Assembly (NCBI RefSeq): GCF_945859705.1
Contig: NC_079136.1
Coordinates: 88,473,120 to 88,537,119, forward strand
Source: Episyrphus balteatus
Taxonomy: Eukaryota > Arthropoda > Insecta > Diptera > Syrphidae
Reading direction: 5' to 3'
Length of the DNA stretch: 64,000 bases
The notes beneath the pieces are model-generated. The model did no database searches, was not told where the DNA came from, and saw only the letters and a list, made by a program, of their open reading frames with translations. The position numbers and the translations under genes are program-made. Shown piece after piece: positions 10,700 through 21,500 of the stretch (positions within the stretch are counted from its first letter, which is position 1; each line of letters begins with the position of its first letter).

Positions 10700-11350
10700 G
10701 CGTGGGTTTTGAAAAACTTTAAGATGGGAAAGGCGGTTGGTCTAGGCGAAGTTCTTGGGAGTTCTGGAAAAAGATGGGAGACATCGGGTCTAAATGGTTT
10801 ACGATTCTCATCTCCAAACTCATCAGTAGTGAACAAATGCCTAATCAGTGGAGAGAAAGTTACCAATCTGCAAGGGAAAGGGAGACACACTTAAATGCGA
10901 TAGCTACCTTTCGATTAAGCTGATGTCTCGAACCTTAAAGATCGTTGATATGATTTAAGAAGGCCGACTGCAAAAAATAGTACGTCTGCCTGATGCGGGT
11001 TTGTTTCGGGTAAACCAACCACATATGCCATTCAGAATCCAAATGGAAAAACACCGTGATTCCTTAAGGGATTTGCATATTGTGCTAGTTGATTTAAAAA
11101 AGTCATTCGATAGACAACCACGAGATCTGATATGGCTTTCCCTGAGACAGCGAGGGGTTCTGGAAATCTACGTACGGATGATCATGGACATGGACGAGAA
11201 AGTAAAACGAATGTAAGATGTTCCGCCGGAGTCACCAAAGAGTTCTCAATCAAAACGTGAGTCGGTGTGCACCAGGGAAGCGGCCAGAGTCCTTTGATTT
11301 TTATCACAGCCCATGACTTTCGGCTTGAAGGAAAAGTGATGGATTCGAAA
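10700..11350 (+). pseudogene. LINE-type reverse transcriptase remnant
   Basis: A decayed piece of a non-LTR retrotransposon polymerase. The frame around 10715-10745 has a GKAVG segment, as found just upstream of the fingers region in RTE-like elements. Another frame at 10837-10863 gives MPNQWRESY. The frame at 11001-11216 contains DLHIVLVDLKKSFDRQPRDLIW, which matches the RT motif A region (one catalytic aspartate in a VD-L-KxFD context) followed by LRQRGVLEIYVR. A third frame near 11228-11290 gives GVTKEFSI and VHQGSG, the QGS motif. Pieces lie in at least three frames with stops between them, so no enzyme can be made. The amino-terminal domain and the carboxy end are not seen. The clade (RTE-like) is inference from motif spacing. 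Confidence 0.75.
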
Positions 11351-11514
11351 GTGAATCAGTTATTCTTTGTTGATGTTCTGGAGTGAAGTGGATATCGCAT
11401 TAGCGCAAAAAAGAAATAATATCTGTTAATTTTCCGACCCAGAAGGCCCTATTCCGAGCATTTACCTGAATTGATATAAATGCTTTCCAAGTTTAAAAAG
11501 TTCAAATATTATGT

Positions 11515-11608
11515 ATCTATCATCAAAACCGAAGTATTTTGTGATGACGACATCAACCATTGTATAAGAGTAGTGTAGAAGAAGTGGGAGAAAACTCTGC
11601 CATCTTCC

Positions 11609-11642
<34 letters not shown>

Positions 11643-12473
11643 ATGTACCTCGAGCTACAGCCTAAACTATTAGAGTGATTTTGTTCAAAATTGGTAGTTA
11701 ACAGTTTTGGGTGATTCCCTAGAGGACAAATTGAAATTTTTTTTTTTAGGACCAAAACTAACGGTACCTGTCATATAACGGAAATAGAAAAGTTAATTTT
11801 TTTCAAAAACGGCTCTAACGATTTTGATTAAAATTTTTGAGTGTAGTATTTCACATAAGCGCCAACTTTCGAAATAAAAAAAATATTTTTCTTACCGTTA
11901 TTAACGGTACCTGTCATAGAACGGTTTTTTTTTTTATTTATGAATATCTCGTTCAAAACCACCCTTATTTCAACGAAAATTTTTATACAGAAGCGATTAG
12001 ATAAAGATAATATTAAAATTTTAGAAAATTTTCAAAAAACTCATTTTTGGATTTTTAAAAAATATTTCAAAATTTTTTTTTGAAAAATCAATTTTTTGAA
12101 AACGGGTTCATGAAAAATTTTGAAATTTCGTTTTTATAAATAAATAATTTCTTCAAAATGGCGTACCAACTTTTTTTTTGAAAAATGTTAGAAAATTTTT
12201 ATATTTAAAAAACGGCTCTAACGATTTTCGAAATTTTTTTTCTAAAAATTCCTTTTTATACAAGAAGTAAACCGGCATACTTGTTTTTTTTTTGTAAAAG
12301 ATCATTTAAAATGGTATTTATTTAATTATAAAAACAGAATTAATTTTTTTTAATTTCTTAAAAATATCAAATTTTGAATTTTCTTAATTTTCTTGAATAA
12401 AAAGCTTTAACATTAGAGTAAGTTTAATCATAAGAACAAGTACGTGCGACCCCAGTCGTGCATTTTATTTTTA
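11515..12473 (+). mobile_element. Helitron-like (DINE-1/mini-me type) copy A
   Basis: It has a (GTCT)n tract at 11608-11642, then GAGCTACAGCCTAAACTA, TGGTAGTTAACAGTTTTGGG, ACGGTACCTGTCATA (twice), repeated CGGCTCTAACGATTTT, and the terminal AAGTACGTGCGACCCCAGTC with GTGCATTTTATTT. The interior closely matches the copy at 61760-62786. The sequence upstream of the GTCT tract has diverged, so the 5' boundary is approximate. No coding capacity. Confidence 0.85.
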
Positions 12474-13880
12474 TAATCTTTCTGTTTTATATTTTTTTTT
12501 TAAATACTTACTTTGAGGAATATTTCAAAATATCAAAAGATTACTCTTAAAAATGTAAATAAATGTAATGTTAACAAAATTTCAAATACCATTGTATCTT
12601 TTTATTTTCACATATATTCAATAAGCAAAAAAAAGTTATGTAATTTGTAAACTCCTATAAATAGCAAAATAAAATTTAGCAGGGGTTATACTATGTTTTC
12701 ATTTCGAATACTTAAACAAAAGAAATAATTCGTTTTTAAACATTTTTAAACGGTTTTTGTTTCACAAATATTGCTAAATGATGTTTACGAAACCAACTTC
12801 GTGACTTAATCATTATTGCAATCAGAGACTATGCAAAAAGAGACTATGGACTGTTTCTCATAAATAAAAGCAATTTTTTTTGTTTAAATGACGCATATAA
12901 AATTCAAAAATAACTTAATCACTTTTAAAACAATAACAAAAGTAAGAAAAGTGGCTACCATTAATTTTTACCAAATAGAAATTATTTTTAAAATTTTTTT
13001 TTCACTTTAATTCCTTCAAAGTCGATTTCAAAAATTAAAAAAAAATATTTTAGGCAAACATTTAGCAAAGGTGTTTATACGGGCTAATAGAGTTTTTACT
13101 GATCATGATTTCTCCATTTTTAGACCTGCTAAATATTTGCCTAAACAGAAGATTTTGAGAAAAAAACTAAAAAACGATTTTTTAAGAATTCATTATTTTC
13201 TGATTCAATTTTTTAATATAAGAATTTTTTTTTTATTTTTTTTAAAGAAGAATAGTAATTAACATACCCACGTCTATGCCACACATTTTTATTTTATTTT
13301 TTTTTTCCCAAAAACTTTTGATTTTAAACAAAAAACAAAAGAACACCTTTTTTATCACTTATTAAAAACTGAACTTTTGCTCTTTAACTCACTTTTACGG
13401 AATCCAACACTGGAATTGAATACAACAGGATATGAATACCCCAGCTCTTACATTTCGGTAAAAAATATTTCCAAAATCTAGAAACCTATCCCAATATTGT
13501 GATGGAAAGTATAATGAGCAGTTTAAGACATCTAGTCAATTAATACCTAGAAGTCAAGGCTTTACTCAATGACGACCCCCAAAGGCTTATTAAAAAGAAG
13601 AGATCTGATTCTATGCTGACTCTAGCTCAACAGTCTACTTTGTTGAAAAACCACAACTACCTTTAGAAGTCTTTCTCTGTCAGAAAAACAATCGGGCTTG
13701 AATAACCCAAGACAAAGTTAGGAAATTGAAAACCTCCTCCGCCTCCATCATTTTGGCGCTTTAATATTTAATCAAATTCAGTCGTGTCTTTAATTTACGT
13801 CACCTAAGTTGTCTTTTATTTTGAAAGTATTGACAGGCCTACACTATATCAGCCGCTCCATGATACTTATTCCCTGCAAC
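12474..13880. other. AT-rich non-coding stretch
   Basis: Homopolymer-rich DNA without recognised repeats or genes. The 63-codon frame at 13071-13262 is poly-F/poly-K low complexity. From about 13400 base composition becomes more balanced and complexity rises, leading into the next region. Confidence 0.5.
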
Positions 13881-14084
13881 ATATAATATGATAACAAACC
13901 AATTTACGATTTAAATGAACTTCTAACAAACTGCTTGTTAAATGGGTGCTACTGGATGATGTGCTCGTAGATGAGCCAATGTGCAGTTTCACCGCTGTTG
14001 CATGTTTTCCTCAATGAATTCATAATGATTTCTGTCGAATGGGTTGCTGCACTCGGCGGCACATATCAATCGAAAGGACAGATG

Positions 14085-14159
<75 letters not shown>

Positions 14160-15280
14160 TTAAACATCATCATGTCTGTCATCGTTCATTACCAGAACAA
14201 CAACGACCTTGCCCAACTTTGTCCAATAACATCATCAACGATATAATATCATTATTATCATCGTCGTTTCGCAAAACAAACGTAACGTATATTTTATTTG
14301 TGACAGAGAATATGGCTGGTTTTGTGGTCTGTAAAACAATCAGTTGTTCCAATTCCAAAATGAAATTTTGTAACAATAACAACAATTGCCAAAATGAAAC
14401 ATTCCTTCTGCTTCTAAATAAAATAAACAATGACGTTTGATGGCAACGACCAACCAGCCCGTCATTATTTATTATAGAGAGGCTCTTGGTTGGTTGAACC
14501 CATCGCACGAAATGCTGAAGGAAATTCTCTTTGTCAATTGCATTTAGCAATCAACTCTGGGACACCAACGTCAACAACTACAACAACTGTCATTTCCATG
14601 TTGTGTGTGTATGTGTGTGTGGTGTAGTTAGTTGCAAGTCCGGGTTGTTTATTGTTTCGTATTGACGCCGTTTAATAAACGTCGATTACCTAATCTAAGC
14701 TTTGAGATGAAGCCTGCCTGCCTGCATATCGTTGTTGGTTGACCGTAACTATTATGTTGATGATGGTGTTCATGGTTTAAGCGCGGTCCAACTCAACTAG
14801 GTTAGTGGGGTTTATTAGAATTAGGATCGTAAGTGACAGTGCCACAATGGCATAATATAATTCCGTGCCACTGAATCGCTACTGGAAACTATCCTTAAGT
14901 GGATTAATTAAGGTGGTCGAAATTATTTGATTTTGCATACATACATAGTAGATATATGAGCGTCAAAAGGCAAGCAATTAACAGACAGACAGAAAATTAA
15001 ATTTCTTTGCTCGTCATTTGTGTACCACAGATGACAGATTATTATTGAGTAATGTAATCAAGTGAAATTGAAAGTGATACTATGATGTGGTGTTGAATGG
15101 TGCTGATGATGCTGGTTACACTTTGAAGAGCTGATTTGCGATGCCATTTAATTTAGATAAGTAAGCGGGTGCGGAAGGAATTTTGTAGCTTACAAGTTTA
15201 ATGGCAAATCAATTAAATATAGTAAGTGTTGCTGAAGAGAACTTGTTGATATTGGTGAGATTTAAATATTGTATAGGTAT
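13881..15280. other. Higher-complexity unique region, possible regulatory DNA
   Basis: Base composition is more even than in neighbouring DNA, there are few homopolymers, and no palindrome or element end was found. It contains a (CA)35 tract, CATCATCAT/GATGATG-rich words and a short TG-rich run (14601-14622). Open frames of 91-133 codons are caused by the CA repeat or are otherwise unsupported. A cis-regulatory role is inference from composition only. Confidence 0.35.
14089..14158. repeat. (CA)35 microsatellite
   Basis: Seventy bases of uninterrupted CA dinucleotides, likely length-polymorphic. Confidence 0.99.
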
Positions 15281-15955
15281 AAAGATATTTTTTTTTCTAC
15301 TTCCCTGAGTTTTCCTTATTTTAATACAAATTAAAGTTAATGGCTGTTGAATTCTCTCAAATAGAAATTAAGAAAGCAAACAAAGAGTAGTTTAGGAATT
15401 GTTTTATTACAAATTTCTGTGAACCTCATACATTTTAGTTTTAGTTTAGAAAATATATAGCACCATGTGTCTTTTAATCGATGTTTTAAATTTTTTCTCT
15501 GCCTAACAATATTCTTGTATTGTATTCCATGCGTTCAAACACATTTCTAGGTAAGTTTTCATGTTTATAATGACATAACATTTAAATTAAAAAAAAGTAC
15601 GTATACACCGTAGTGAACATTTTTTAACGTGTGTTTAACAGTTTGATTTTATGTTAGGTGACCCAGTGAACTCTTGAAGTGAATTTAATTAAGTTTTTTT
15701 TTTTAATCAATATAAAATTAAGACCTAGTCAAAATTAATTAAGTTTCATATTCCAAATTATAAAGACGCAAAATAGGCAATATTTGGAAGTAGGTACTCG
15801 GAAACTTTTCTAGTTTTGACGTTTTTTTTTTCAATTTTTGTTTTTTCTTTTATGCTTACTTTTTAACAAATACACACAGAGTTAAAAACATGGAGAGTAA
15901 AAAAAAAAAGTATGAAATGGGCTTCTATGTTTTTTTTTTTTTCTTAGACATATAA
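15281..15955. other. AT-rich spacer
   Basis: Non-coding. A GTACGTATACACCGTAGTGA motif at 15598-15617 recurs in variant form elsewhere in the window (about 42028, 45787, 49398). Otherwise nothing recognised. Confidence 0.5.
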
Positions 15956-16424
15956 TATTAAAATGTATAAGAGTAAAAATTTTAAAACCATCAGTATTGT
16001 TTTTTTTTAATGTTTCATTATATTTTTGAAAAATCATGTTTTTGAAAACTAGTGGATGAATCTTTTTGAAATTTTGTTTTTACGTTTCGAATACCTAATA
16101 AATTTCTTAAGAATTTTATGCCAACTTTTTTTTTTGTTTTTGAAAATTTTTTATTTTATAAAAAATTTTTTTTTTTAATACGGTTCCCACAATTTCTCAT
16201 GAATTCTTTGTTATATGGAATACTTAGTTTGGAGATTAAGAAAATTTAAAAATCTATTTTTCGTAATTTAAAAATTATTTTTAATACGTTTTTTTACATT
16301 TCTTATAAAACTATAAAATTAAATGAAAAAATTTATTTTTTTTAATGCTATAAAAACATTAAACTTCTAAGCAACTTTTATGATAAAAACAAGTACGTTT
16401 GACCCATTACTGCATTTTATTTGA
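15956..16424 (+). mobile_element. Diverged Helitron-like 3' fragment
   Basis: The order of T-rich words (TTTGAAAACTAGTGGATGAA, GAATTTTATGCCAACTTTTT) follows the 3' half of the family. The end reads AACAAGTACGTTTGACCCAT then TACTGCATTTTATTT, a mutated form of the terminal hairpin region. The 5' part is missing or unrecognisable. Confidence 0.6.
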
Positions 16425-18487
16425 TTTTAAGAAAAAAAAACTTGACTTAATCGACACGATCTTGGACGTAAACCTAGATTGCATAATTTCCCCCATCCAA
16501 GGAAATTATTCTTAAATTAATACTAAGAATTGAAAATTTCTAGGCACGCCAAGATTACCCTAAACAGTAGTACAGACTTAAATTAAATTTCCTTTTCTAT
16601 GTCTTGAACTATTTGGGGTCTTAAAGCTTTAAAATTTACCTTTAAATCCTCGGGATTAATAACACTTCTTAAAATATCTAAAACCATAAACTACAAGAAA
16701 AAAAAAAAATTACCGAACAAAAGAACACCTCAGGTTTATGCTGATAGCTACAACGGAAAACACCATCAACCTTGTATCCAAAGAATACGAAAAAAAAAAA
16801 CTAAACAACGGAACGGACTGTTTTCAAATAAGAAAAAAAAAAATTGAAATCTAAATACAAAAGTGCGAATTCATGCACATTAAAACACCCGAGAACAAGA
16901 AGTGGGCGCATCATATCTCATTCATGCATGAAGTGAATTCTTCCTTGAAGAGCAAAAAAAAAAAAAAAAATGGGGAAAAAACCCTCAAAGGCAAAAACCA
17001 CTATATAACACCTGAAAACACAAAGGCCATATCTGATGTCTATCCCACAGGCATACCTATCTGAAACTCTACAAAACACGTTCAATAGCAATAGATAGGT
17101 AAGGTAAAAAAAAAAAAAATGAAAGTATATTCAGCGAAAGTAAGCCGCTTCTACGATATGCTTTGCTTTGCTCTTGCTGCCACCCACTACACCGCAAGTT
17201 GAACGAATGATTTAGAAGGACTCTGTTATCACAAGTTGTTTCTTCCTTTTTGCACCTCTCCATACTTAAAGTTCTGTTCTGACAAAAAAAAAAAGAAACG
17301 TCCTTTGCAAGGTAATAAAATGGACTTCTTTTGTGGCATGAAAAAAAAGGTAGGATAAGCAACTCAAACAAAAAGCTTAAAACGGAAGGAGGAACCTTCT
17401 TATACTCCTTGCCCAGGAAGATGATGGTTTTTTTTTTTTTTTAAAGAAAGTATCTTTTCGATTACTATCTACGAGTATTGTACAGTCAATCTGTCATTTG
17501 ACAGGTAGGATGAGTTTATCTGATAAAAAAGGAGTTTAAGATTAGTATGTGGAGTACGTAACAATGTTCGTTTTTCTTTTCCATTTCATGGCGATCACAG
17601 CTTATGAAGCATTAAACGCAACATACAATTTTTTTTTTGATAGCAATATTTTAAAACCACGGGTTCAAAATGCAAACCTATGACGAAAAAAGGTTTTTAG
17701 AAAAAAATGATCAAATTAAACTTTGTAAATAAATATCTCAATATTAGTATGTATTGATTTGTCAATATTAATATTAAACGACACGTAAAAACAAAGTTTC
17801 AAAAAAAATCCTCATTCCGTTTTCGAAAAATTTATTTTTCAAAAATCGACAAAAATTAAACTTTATAAGAATCCAAACACTTAAACATTTGAAAATAAAA
17901 TTTCAAAACAACTTCTTTTATACATAAATTGATTTTTCAGATTTTTTTTTTTCAAAATTATCTTTTTGAAATATTTTAAAGCAACGCCAACGCAACGTTA
18001 ATATTCTTATCTTAAAAAGTTCTTTGCATTCAATTAAATCGCTTAAAAAAAAGTATCATAATCGTAAAAATAAGAATTCATAACATAAACGGAATTCGAG
18101 ATAACAATCAGATATTTTCATACATAAATTTCTACTTTTAATACAACAGCACTCTATTTTAAACCATTAATAAAGTACCTGCTATTATTGAATAATTACA
18201 TAGATACTCCGCAAAACGGCCGTTTTTTTTTTTTTTGCTGGTGGCGTTAGTATCGCGTGGTTAGGTTTGTGAATTCAATGAACTCAAAAAAGCAAATCCA
18301 ACAACCTAACCGGAAATATTAATCCGAAGTTTGTTGTTGTTTCGAGGAGATTGAAACAGAACGAACGAGGGGCAGTTGTAGTTTGGAAAAAAAAAAACGT
18401 GTAAAAATGCGCCTGCTTTGTCGGGCATGCAGAATTTAAAGAAATTTTCATTGAAAGATTTGTCACATATTTTTTTCACTTATGTAC
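16425..18487. other. AT-rich non-coding stretch with a possible minus-strand Helitron-like fragment
   Basis: Anonymous AT-rich DNA with many A-runs. Around 17790-17970 the words CCGTTTTCGAAAAATTTATT and TTTTTCAAAAATCGAC look like the reverse complement of the Helitron-like 3' half, but no end is present. The frames at 16873-17064 and 17069-17371 are low complexity or unsupported. Confidence 0.4.
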
Positions 18488-20032
18488 ACACTGAAAATAA
18501 TAAATTTCGTAAAATTACGAAAATTGTTTCATACACTACATTTTCGTTGGCCCAACGAAACTTTCGTTGGCTCAACGAAAATATGCAATTTTTCGTAATA
18601 TGAAAACCTTCATCAATTAATGAAAACGTTTCATACACTTTTCCTCCCTTTTTAGTGCCAAAAAATCCAATTTAATGAAAAGATTCATCACTTAACGAAA
18701 AATTTCATACTCATTTTAAAGAATAAAAATAAGAATTTTTTCCTTACTTTTTAATTAGGTAACGAAAAAATTCATTAATTTATGAAATTCAACATTAACT
18801 AACGAAAATCTTCATCATTTTATGAAAATAAATAATTGGCTTATGAAAATTCTTTATAGGCTAATGAAAATTTACATCGGCTTACGAAAAATTAGTTCAA
18901 TTAATAAAAATAAAAAGTTGACTTACGAAAAACACGTACACTAACGAGAAAATGCATACAGAGCACACTTTATTTTCGTTTGTTGTGTGCATTTCTGATA
19001 GTCGAAGTTAAAAGTGGGGAGACTTATCACGCGTAATAAATAAAAAAAAATTGTGTTCTGAAAAAGTTGAAAGTAATAATAAATTCATTAAAAAACTAAA
19101 GAAATTATTAAAGTGTTAAAAATCAATAAAAAGGCCCAGAAGTAAGAAAAATAAGTAGTGATAATCACCAAGCACCCAGGAACCTGATCCTAGCCAAGAG
19201 GAGTTAAACCATGAGATATTGGAAAGTAAGTACCATTTGATTATTGCTACTTATATTTTATAAAAAATATTTTTGATTTTTTAAGTATGCTCACTTTTTG
19301 TTTTGTTGTTCTATTTCTTTTTCTTTCAGATTCCAAAGATGTCATCATAAGCTACCTTATGGATGGGTACTTAATTAAAATTAAATCACCATAACCATTC
19401 CTGATTGGCATAGGAGAGGACAACAAATACTTGAAGGAATATATTTAATTAAATTGTTTATTCCATGTATTTAATATCCCCTCCCATTATTAAAAATAAA
19501 AAGTTCAAGTTCAAAATAGCAAATGCTTTTGTTTTTAATGGTAAAAAATGTTCGATCCGCTTCACTTTTTTTGAATTTCAGGTTTTAATATCAAATTTTA
19601 GGGAAAAAAAATGAACGAAAAATTTCGTAGACCTACCAAAAAATTCGTAGGATTACGAAAATAAAGTAAGTATAATCTACTAAAAGAATAATTAATACAA
19701 CGAAAAGTTTCGTTAGCTTACGAATATTTTTTCGTAATTTAATAAAAATATTCATAAAATTTACGAAAAAATTCGTTAGCTTACGAAAGTTTACATTAAT
19801 TGATGAAAAAATTTCGTGAAGTGATGTAAAAATTCATTAATTCTCGTTCAAAAATTTTTATGAAAAATGTCATTAAAATACGACAGTTTTCGTTACTTGA
19901 TGAATTTCTTCGTTAACGTATTAAAGCCATTTCGTTGAGCCAATTAAATTTTTCATCGGCTGAAAATTAATTAAATTTTCGTTGGCTCAACGAATTTTTT
20001 CGTTGTAGGTATTTACGTGAGGATTTGGTTCA
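18488..20032. mobile_element. TIR-type element made of hairpin-motif arrays around a small core
   Basis: The ends are CACTGAAAATAATAAATTTC on the left and, reversed, CACTGAACCAAATCCTCACG on the right. Both flanks (18500-18970 and 19610-20010) consist of repeated short hairpins of the form TTCGT or TTCAT, a 5-10 nt loop, then ACGAAAA or ATGAAAA, recurring every 25-35 bp; the clearest is TTTCGTTGGCTCAACGAAAA. The core (about 18975-19605) has ordinary composition and a spliceable mini-gene. No clear TSD and no transposase frame. The class is uncertain: the CACTG ends would suit a CACTA/Chapaev-type or hAT-like element, and an old foldback is also possible. Confidence 0.65.
19130..19515 (+). other. 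Candidate two-exon mini transcription unit in an element core
   Basis: A good donor (GAAA|GTAAGT, cut after 19225) and a strong acceptor with a long pyrimidine tract ending TTTCTTTTTCTTTCAG (cut after 19329) bound a 104-bp intron of typical insect size. Exon 2 is followed by AATAAA within ATTAAAAATAAAAAG (about 19484-19498). Across the junction an ATG at 19211 would encode only MRYWKIPKMSS before a stop. It could be an exapted or cargo non-coding transcript, or a chance match of splice signals. The transcription start is unknown, so the left boundary is nominal. Confidence 0.35.
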
Positions 20033-20548
20033 GTGCAAGTTTTTTTTTTTGCTCTTGTTTGTGATGGCAATTTTTTTTATTTTATTGACTTTATTGATTA
20101 TAAATTTTTTTATTGATTGATAATAAGAATTTAGAAAATTAGAAGGATGCAGTATAAGATGCATTGAATAAATTAATTTAATTAAATTATAATTGTTTTA
20201 AAATTTATTATTCATTGATATAATAATATATCGTTTTTTATTTGTTTTAATTTTTTTTTTCAAAATTAAATTCTGTGTTTACGTTTTTCATTTTGTATAA
20301 TATCTTTGGCGTTTGGCTCGCTCAAAATATAAGAAGAAATCGAAGAAATTTGGATTTTTAGAGATTTTTGAAATATGTTTTTTTTTTTTAACTGTGCCGT
20401 TTGGATAGGAACAAAAAAATATATTAAATATTTTAAGGGTTTCTCATGAAAGATAATTCAAAGAAAAAACTTTTAAGCTTATATTTGTTGAAATTTAACA
20501 CTAAGTAAAGAAGCTGCGAAATAATAAGCGAAAGAAACAAAATCATTA
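20033..20548. other. AT-rich spacer
   Basis: Non-coding, nothing recognised apart from poly-T runs. Confidence 0.5.
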
Positions 20549-20549
20549 A

Positions 20550-21058
20550 GGGTATTCACGTAACGAGATAATTTTCTACTTTGCAGAAAAATAGAAAATT
20601 CTGAACACCCCAGCAGAAAATAATTGCGTAAACAAGGGAAATAAACAGCTGTTTGTTAAACGTCAAATTGAACTTGTTTAATTAAAAAAAATTAGTCAAG
20701 CTAATTTTGCAAATACTATGCAACAATAAAAAAAAAATGTTATTTGCTCAAATAAAACAATATTCTTTTTTCAATATTAACATATTTTATTTGTGGTTAT
20801 CTGAATAATAAGACATAAATCGCGTTCAAAAAGATATTCCAGATACGGGGATCCCAGATAGCCTATCCGATAGGTGATTGAACACACCCAAAGTTTATCT
20901 AATTTTTTTTCTACGGTTTCTGCTTCAAATTTGTGAGATAAAATTCTATGATTTGCGGAATATTTTTCCCATACAAATTTTGACAGCTCATTTCTACCGA
21001 TAGAAAATTCTACAGTTTCTACGGTTTCTACGGGTTTTCCGCGTTTACGTGAATACCC
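20550..21058. mobile_element. MITE with GGGTATTCACGTAA termini
   Basis: The left end reads AGGGTATTCACGTAACGAG (from 20550) and the right end, reversed, GGGGTATTCACGTAAACGCG (to 21058). TA flanks both sides (20548-20549 and 21059-21060), compatible with a TA target duplication. AGAAAATTCT recurs just inside each end (20588-20597 and 21003-21010 region). About 510 bp, non-coding. Confidence 0.65.
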
Positions 21059-21284
21059 CTATTTTTTCATATAAAATCGGACAAAGACGGAGGATATTAT
21101 ATTTTTTGTTAACATATATTTAAACCTCAGACCCTAATACAACTTCTGACCACTATTACATTGCAAAATTAGAGTACCTACTTACTTTTTTTCGGCCTTA
21201 CAAAAGTGACACACCCTATTGTTCATATTATTTTTTCTGATGCCAGAGTAATTTGCGGTGTCACTTCTATTTGTAATTTTTCAA
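21059..21284. other. Spacer, nothing recognised
   Basis: Short non-coding interval between the MITE and a Helitron-like fragment. Confidence 0.5.
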
Positions 21285-21500
21285 TACTGTCATTGAACCG
21301 TTTCTTAACTTCTGACATTTTCATAAATGATTTCAAAGAAAATGTTTAAATAATTTAATATTAAAATAAAGAAAACTTTTTAAAATTCATTTTAGGATAA
21401 AATAAATTTTGGTTTTTGAAAAGTCCTTTTTAATGGCATACCAATTTTTTTTTTCGAAAAATCAAACAATTTTAAAGTTTTTCTATACAACAAATTTGAT
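21285..21500 (+). mobile_element. Diverged Helitron-like internal fragment
   Basis: It contains TACTGTCATTGAACCGTTTC and TAATGGCATACCAATTTTTT followed by CGAAAAATCAAAC, in the order found in intact copies, but neither terminus is present. Confidence 0.45.

Noticed and set aside
10481..10894. 137-codon plus frame taken as a gene
   Set aside because: Its first half is low complexity and its second half is one frame of the broken reverse transcriptase remnant.
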